From assembly GCA_016721185.1 (NCBI GenBank), contig JADKIP010000016.1, forward strand, positions 124,001-188,000: a stretch of 64,000 nt of DNA, written 5' to 3'. This document shows, piece after piece, positions 60,048 to 64,000 of this stretch; within the stretch, counting starts at the first letter, position 1; each line of letters starts with the position of its first letter. The position numbers and the translations under genes are program-made. The notes beneath the pieces were generated by a model, which did not search any database, had not been told where the DNA came from, and saw nothing but the letters and a program-made list of their open reading frames with translations. This DNA is from Candidatus Dechloromonas phosphorivorans (lineage in GTDB: Bacteria > Pseudomonadota > Gammaproteobacteria > Burkholderiales > Rhodocyclaceae).

Positions 60048-62885
60048 TCAAGCGGGCTTTTCGCCAACCGCCGCAGCCACCGGCGGTTTCTCCAGCCAGC
60101 GTAGCAGTTTGACGAAGAGTACATCCGGATCTACCGGTTTGGGGATGAAGTCATTCATCCCTGAAGCGATACATTTCTGGCGATCATTCTCGAAGGCGTT
60201 GGCGGTCATGGCCAAAATCGGTGTGTTGTTCAGGCCGGGCAGTTGGCGGATCATCCGGGTCGCTGCAATGCCGTCCAGTTTTGGCATCTGGATGTCCATC
60301 AGGATCAGATCGTAAGAGGTGCTGGCCGCCATTTCGACTGCTTTTTCCCCATCTTCGGCAAGATCAACCTGCAGCCCGATGACTTCCTTGAGCAATTCCA
60401 TCGCCACTTCCTGATTCACCCAATCATCCTCAACCAGCAAGATGCGGGTGTGGCCGTAATTGCTCCGCAGCGTATCTTCAGCCAGCTGACCGGATATTGA
60501 GGTCTGTGATGCCGGATCGGCGCTCTCGCTGGCACCCAAGGCGCAACGAATGGTGAACCAAAAAGTGCTACCGACGCCCACTGTGCTTCTGACCCCAATT
60601 TCGCCACCCATCAACTGGATCAAGCGCTTGCTAATGGCCAGCCCCAGCCCTGTGCCGCCATATTTTCGGGTGGTGGAGCCATCGGCTTGTTCAAACGGTG
60701 AGAACAGTCGTGGCAAGGCATCCTCAGGAATGCCGATGCCCATATCGCTGACTTCGAAGTAAAGCAGCACGTTTTGCTGATCTCTTTTCCGGATTTCGGC
60801 ATGGATGCTGATGACCCCATGCTCGGTAAATTTGATCGCGTTCCCGACAAAATTGAGCAGTACTTGTTGCAGGCGCAGGGCGTCGCCAACCAGCAACAAT
60901 TCGCTGACTTCCGGCTTGATCGTCTTGACCAGTTCCAGACCTTTCAGTGCCAGCTTCTCGCTGACCAGGCTGCCGATATTGCTGACGATGATGCCAAGCT
61001 TGAAGGGCGCATTTTCCAGCAGCAATTTTTCTGCCTCGATTTTGGAAAGGTCGAGCACATCGTTGAGCAGTTTCAGCAAATGATTTGCCGCACCCTGGAT
61101 TTTGCCCAGTTTGTCGCGTTGACCGTCGTCGACGTTGTTGCGGCTGAGCATATGTGTCAGTCCGATGATGGCGTTCATCGGCGTCCGTAATTCATGGCTC
61201 ATGTTGGCGAGGAAAGAACTCTTCGCCCGGTTGGCGGTTTCAGCCAGTTCCTTGGCAATCGAGAGCGCGGCAGTGCGTTCCTTGACGCGCTCTTCAAGAT
61301 GGTTCCGGTAGAGGGCCAGTTCAATTTCCGCTTTATTCCGCTCGGTAATATCTTCGCCAGAAGAAAGAACACCAGTAATTTCTCCGGTTTCCGTTTTTAA
61401 CAGGACGTTATTCCAGGAAATCATTCGTTCATCACCCGCCGCGCTGACAATGACGTTTTCGTAGTGCTCAAGGAATCGGCTCTCGCCCCGCATCAGTTTG
61501 TTAAAAATCGCCGCGACAATCGGGCGCTTTGAGGCTGGCAGGAAATGCTCAAACCAGTTCATGCCCAAGAGTTGATTCTCTGGCAATCCGATGATTTCGG
61601 CCCCCTTGCTGTTGATCATGGCGATCTGGCCGGCACGGTCGATCACGATAAGCATGACTGCGGCAACATCAAGGTAGCGTTGGGCCGTATCGCGTTCCCG
61701 GGCGAGTTCTGCGGTGCGTTCAAACACCTTGGATTCCAGGGTTTCCTGCGCCTTTTGAATATGTTCTGCCGACTTGTTGAAGGTTTTGGCCAGACTGCTT
61801 ATTTCCGGACTGTCTTCGGGATTTATTTGGGCTCTGACTGAAAGGTTGCCATCGCCAAGCTTTCGGGCGGTTTCGGCCAGCGTCTGCAAAGGCCGGGTCA
61901 GACGGCGGGCGGCGACTGATATCCAGATCAGTGAAATCAGGGTGAGAAGCATGCTGACAATGCCGAGATTCCAGGCGCGCTCCTTGAGCGAAGCCAAGGC
62001 GTCAGTTTTGTTACGGAAGTGGACCAGCGTCAAACCTTGTGTACCGCTCAGCGGGATATGGCGATAAACCACAATGAAATTGTTTCCCAGCCCATCCTCC
62101 TGCTCGATGGTGCCCTCAAAACCGCTGGCAACGCGCTTGTCGAGCGCTAATGTTTGATTGGCCGCGCTGCCGGGGGCGGCATGGTGGACCAAGCTCTGTG
62201 CTGTGCCATCGAGGAAAATACTGCTGCCAATCGTACTGCTGCCCGGCAGGCTTGGCATGTTTTCGCCAAGGAAGTGCTGCGGTTGAAGAAAGGCGACAAT
62301 GATGCCGACCAGTTTGCCGTTGGGATAGCCTTCGGGGTCGGTTGCATGCATCTGACGGACGATGACCAGATCGGGGCTGTTGCTGCCTGGCAGGTGGACA
62401 ATCAGTTCAGTCGCACCGGTTTGCGTTGCCCGTTTGACCAAGGCGGTATCCGTGAATGTGCTGCCGAGGCTAGTGCCGGTGCCGGAAGCCAGAACTTTCC
62501 CGGTGCCTGGCTCAAGGAAGAGGATTTCCCGATAACGATCGGGAAACGCACGCATCAGGCGATCAAACGCCAGGTTGGCTTCTCTCTGCAGAACCGGATC
62601 ACGGCTTTCAATTTGCTGCGCGATGATCCTGTTTTCGGAAAGCAGAAGGAGGTCACCACGTCGCTCTTCCAAGCTGGCGACGATGGCGGCGCGCCGTTGG
62701 TCGGCAATCGTTTCCAGCAATGCCGTTGATTCAGCCAGCCACTTGGTTTGTGCACCAGGTAGCCCCAACTGTGGAATGCCAAAATACCAGAGCGCAAAAA
62801 TAACGCTGATGGCGGCGATAAACAATCCGCCAAAGTAGGCTGCAATCCGGGTTGAAAATGATGTTTTCATGAGCGTCGACCGCAT
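60048..62885 (-). CDS. Hybrid sensor histidine kinase (Cache-HAMP-PAS-HisKA-REC)
   Basis: A protein of 945 residues from ATG 62885, which overlaps the stop of the binding-protein gene (TGATG). In order: membrane helix (residues about 14-34), a long periplasmic Cache-like sensor, a second helix (LGIVSMLLTLISLIWISVA), HAMP (RRLTRPLQTLAETARKLGDG), PAS (DVAAVMLIVIDRAGQIAMINSKG), HisKA with NMSHELRTPMNAIIG, the ATPase (DMGIGIPEDAL, GGTGLGLAISK) and a receiver (LVEDDWVNQE, LMDIQMPKLDG, PKPVD). Coupling to a periplasmic solute-binding protein suggests that the binding protein feeds ligand information to this kinase. Confidence 0.88.
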   Translation of the reverse strand: MRSTLMKTSFSTRIAAYFGGLFIAAISVIFALWYFGIPQLGLPGAQTKWLAESTALLETIADQRRAAIVASLEERRGDLLLLSENRIIAQQIESRDPVLQREANLAFDRLMRAFPDRYREILFLEPGTGKVLASGTGTSLGSTFTDTALVKRATQTGATELIVHLPGSNSPDLVIVRQMHATDPEGYPNGKLVGIIVAFLQPQHFLGENMPSLPGSSTIGSSIFLDGTAQSLVHHAAPGSAANQTLALDKRVASGFEGTIEQEDGLGNNFIVVYRHIPLSGTQGLTLVHFRNKTDALASLKERAWNLGIVSMLLTLISLIWISVAARRLTRPLQTLAETARKLGDGNLSVRAQINPEDSPEISSLAKTFNKSAEHIQKAQETLESKVFERTAELARERDTAQRYLDVAAVMLIVIDRAGQIAMINSKGAEIIGLPENQLLGMNWFEHFLPASKRPIVAAIFNKLMRGESRFLEHYENVIVSAAGDERMISWNNVLLKTETGEITGVLSSGEDITERNKAEIELALYRNHLEERVKERTAALSIAKELAETANRAKSSFLANMSHELRTPMNAIIGLTHMLSRNNVDDGQRDKLGKIQGAANHLLKLLNDVLDLSKIEAEKLLLENAPFKLGIIVSNIGSLVSEKLALKGLELVKTIKPEVSELLLVGDALRLQQVLLNFVGNAIKFTEHGVISIHAEIRKRDQQNVLLYFEVSDMGIGIPEDALPRLFSPFEQADGSTTRKYGGTGLGLAISKRLIQLMGGEIGVRSTVGVGSTFWFTIRCALGASESADPASQTSISGQLAEDTLRSNYGHTRILLVEDDWVNQEVAMELLKEVIGLQVDLAEDGEKAVEMAASTSYDLILMDIQMPKLDGIAATRMIRQLPGLNNTPILAMTANAFENDRQKCIASGMNDFIPKPVDPDVLFVKLLRWLEKPPVAAAVGEKPA

Positions 62886-63973
62886 CACTCCGCGTAGTCG
62901 AAAGTGTTGATCTGGAATTTGCGTTTTTCAGCCATGATTCTGGCTAATCCATTGAAACTGAGCGCTGTTTCGACGTTTTTCCACAGGCCGTTGGCGGGAA
63001 TCTTCTTTTGATCGCTGAGGAAATCAAATTCTGTTTTAAGTGGGGGCGCGTTTGGGTTGCTCAGGATGGCCGGCGCAGACGGTACATTCAGAATTTCCCG
63101 CCGGGTAATTGCGACGATCTGGGCAATGGGCAGTGTGCCTGGTTTGTCCGTTAACTGCTCGGCATCGGCCTTGGTCCAGGCTGCTGCCAACTCGATATTT
63201 TTTTGCGAGCGCCGCATCCACTCGATAGCGCGCAAGTAGCCGGCGATCAACGCGTCACAGGCTTCTGGCGAGCGCTGGGCAAAACTACGTTCGATCACGA
63301 AATAGTCACTGCTTAAACCACGGAAAACGATGCTGTTTTTACCACTTTTGCCCAGCGCAATCGAAGGGCCGGGTTCCCAGGCCGCAAAAGCGTCTATTTC
63401 GCCGTTTTCCAGCGCGTCGGGCATGGCGTCAATCCCCATCGGGACAAGTTTGACCTCGTTTTCCTTGATCCCGGCCGAACTGAGCCCTTGCAGCAAGGTG
63501 TGATGGGCGCTGGAGGTTTCAACGTAAGCAATCCGTTTGCCGGCCAGGCCTTGCACGGTGGTGTCACCTTTGGCGACGATGGCTGTCGATGTCTGTTTGA
63601 CCAGCCCGACGATCCAGACACTGCCGTTAGCCGCAGCCAGGATGGTCGGCATGTCACCGAGCAGCCCGGCTTCAAGGCGTTGCTCGGCGAGTGGTTTTAC
63701 CATATCGGCGCCGCGCCGGAAGCTGTGAGCCTGCAAAGGGTGGCCGGCTTTGATCAATGCCGCCTTGAGGATGCGATCATGATGCATGACCGCGCTGATC
63801 AGACCGGACGGATAGCCGAGCGGCTGGGTGCCGAGATCAAGCGGCGTGGAGGTGGGGGCGAGTCCGTACTTGTCGAAATATTCCTCAGCCAGGCTAGGTC
63901 CAAACCACAATAGGCCAACAAAACCGGCAACCAGCGCCTTGCGTGCAACGAGACTGAACAGCCTCACTCCCAT
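62885..63973 (-). CDS. NrtA/SsuA/TauA-type periplasmic substrate-binding protein
   Basis: A protein of 362 residues with a signal peptide (about 1-29). It belongs to the nitrate/sulfonate/taurine binding-protein fold: LGYPSGLISAVMHHDRILKAALIKAG, FRRGADMVKPLAEQRLEAGLLGDMPTILAAANGS, GLAGKRIAYVETSSAHHTLLQGL, PDALENGEIDAFAAWEPGPSIAL. No ABC permease or ATPase gene is adjacent; the next gene is a histidine kinase overlapping the stop codon. It therefore probably acts as a sensory ligand-binding partner rather than as part of a transporter, though a transporter could lie beyond the window. Confidence 0.85.
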   Translation of the reverse strand: MGVRLFSLVARKALVAGFVGLLWFGPSLAEEYFDKYGLAPTSTPLDLGTQPLGYPSGLISAVMHHDRILKAALIKAGHPLQAHSFRRGADMVKPLAEQRLEAGLLGDMPTILAAANGSVWIVGLVKQTSTAIVAKGDTTVQGLAGKRIAYVETSSAHHTLLQGLSSAGIKENEVKLVPMGIDAMPDALENGEIDAFAAWEPGPSIALGKSGKNSIVFRGLSSDYFVIERSFAQRSPEACDALIAGYLRAIEWMRRSQKNIELAAAWTKADAEQLTDKPGTLPIAQIVAITRREILNVPSAPAILSNPNAPPLKTEFDFLSDQKKIPANGLWKNVETALSFNGLARIMAEKRKFQINTFDYAE

Positions 63974-64000
63974 TCTTTTCCCCCGCGATCGATTTTTGAC

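Overview
The window reads as an ordinary chromosomal stretch of a betaproteobacterium, most likely a facultatively anaerobic member of the Rhodocyclales (Dechloromonas/Azonexus type). This is an inference from gene content and order: ilvBN-ilvC-pssA-leuA, rpsP-rimM-trmD-rplS, xseB-ispA-dxs-folE2, an ECF sigma/DUF3619/DUF3106/RDD cluster, an FNR regulator next to hemN, and several multidomain c-di-GMP and two-component signalling proteins. No rRNA, tRNA, CRISPR array or phage was recognised. The only insertion sequence is a decayed IS5-family copy at 57196-58366.

Layout. 1-6209, leftward: a cut-off cupin protein, a membrane-fused spermidine-synthase-like protein, a secreted repeat protein, a FccB-like flavoprotein, RarD and a DUF599 membrane protein. 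6539-18089, signalling: a frameshifted hybrid histidine kinase, a PAS histidine kinase overlapping an HD-GYP phosphodiesterase, an FAD oxidoreductase, an AraC regulator, and a GGDEF-EAL protein overlapping an HDOD protein. 18248-20672: a DUF302 protein and the ECF sigma operon, whose sigma gene probably starts at CTG. 20791-26553: branched-chain amino acid synthesis with pssA. 26584-29889: membrane proteins, WrbA and a PilZ-like protein. 30068-37145: translation, isoprenoid and folate/queuosine genes and a Rieske oxygenase. 37214-41470: a DMT transporter, SpoIIAA-like protein, sulfurtransferase, an FNR-controlled small protein, and an odd pair made of an ISL3-transposase-like HTH protein and a FIST-like protein. 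41771-46136: pqqB-pqqC-pqqA-pqqD followed by a PqqU/YncD-type TonB receptor, with no pqqE. 46317-57162: DUF302 protein, fnr, hemN, then a seven-gene rightward run (TauE/SafE-like, Usp, copper ATPase, GGDEF-EAL, CopZ, SelD, MscS). 57196-63973: IS5 remnant, bfd, lipase-like hydrolase, and a hybrid histidine kinase translationally coupled to a periplasmic binding protein.

The least explained signal is a dispersed 13-bp word, GCTGCGGTCAACC. It occurs four times exactly and six times with one mismatch, mostly at or just beyond gene 3' ends, and is followed in most copies by two A/T tracts about one helical turn apart. This layout resembles the extended DNA uptake sequences of Pasteurellaceae and is the main candidate here for an undescribed system. 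Two copies face another copy and could form stem-loops.

Second in interest are the PQQ locus, which joins synthesis genes to a probable PQQ importer but lacks the radical SAM enzyme, and the ISL3-derived regulator with its FIST-like partner. FNR sites at the expected class II distance precede hemN and an uncharacterised 87-residue protein, which supports anaerobic regulation in this region.
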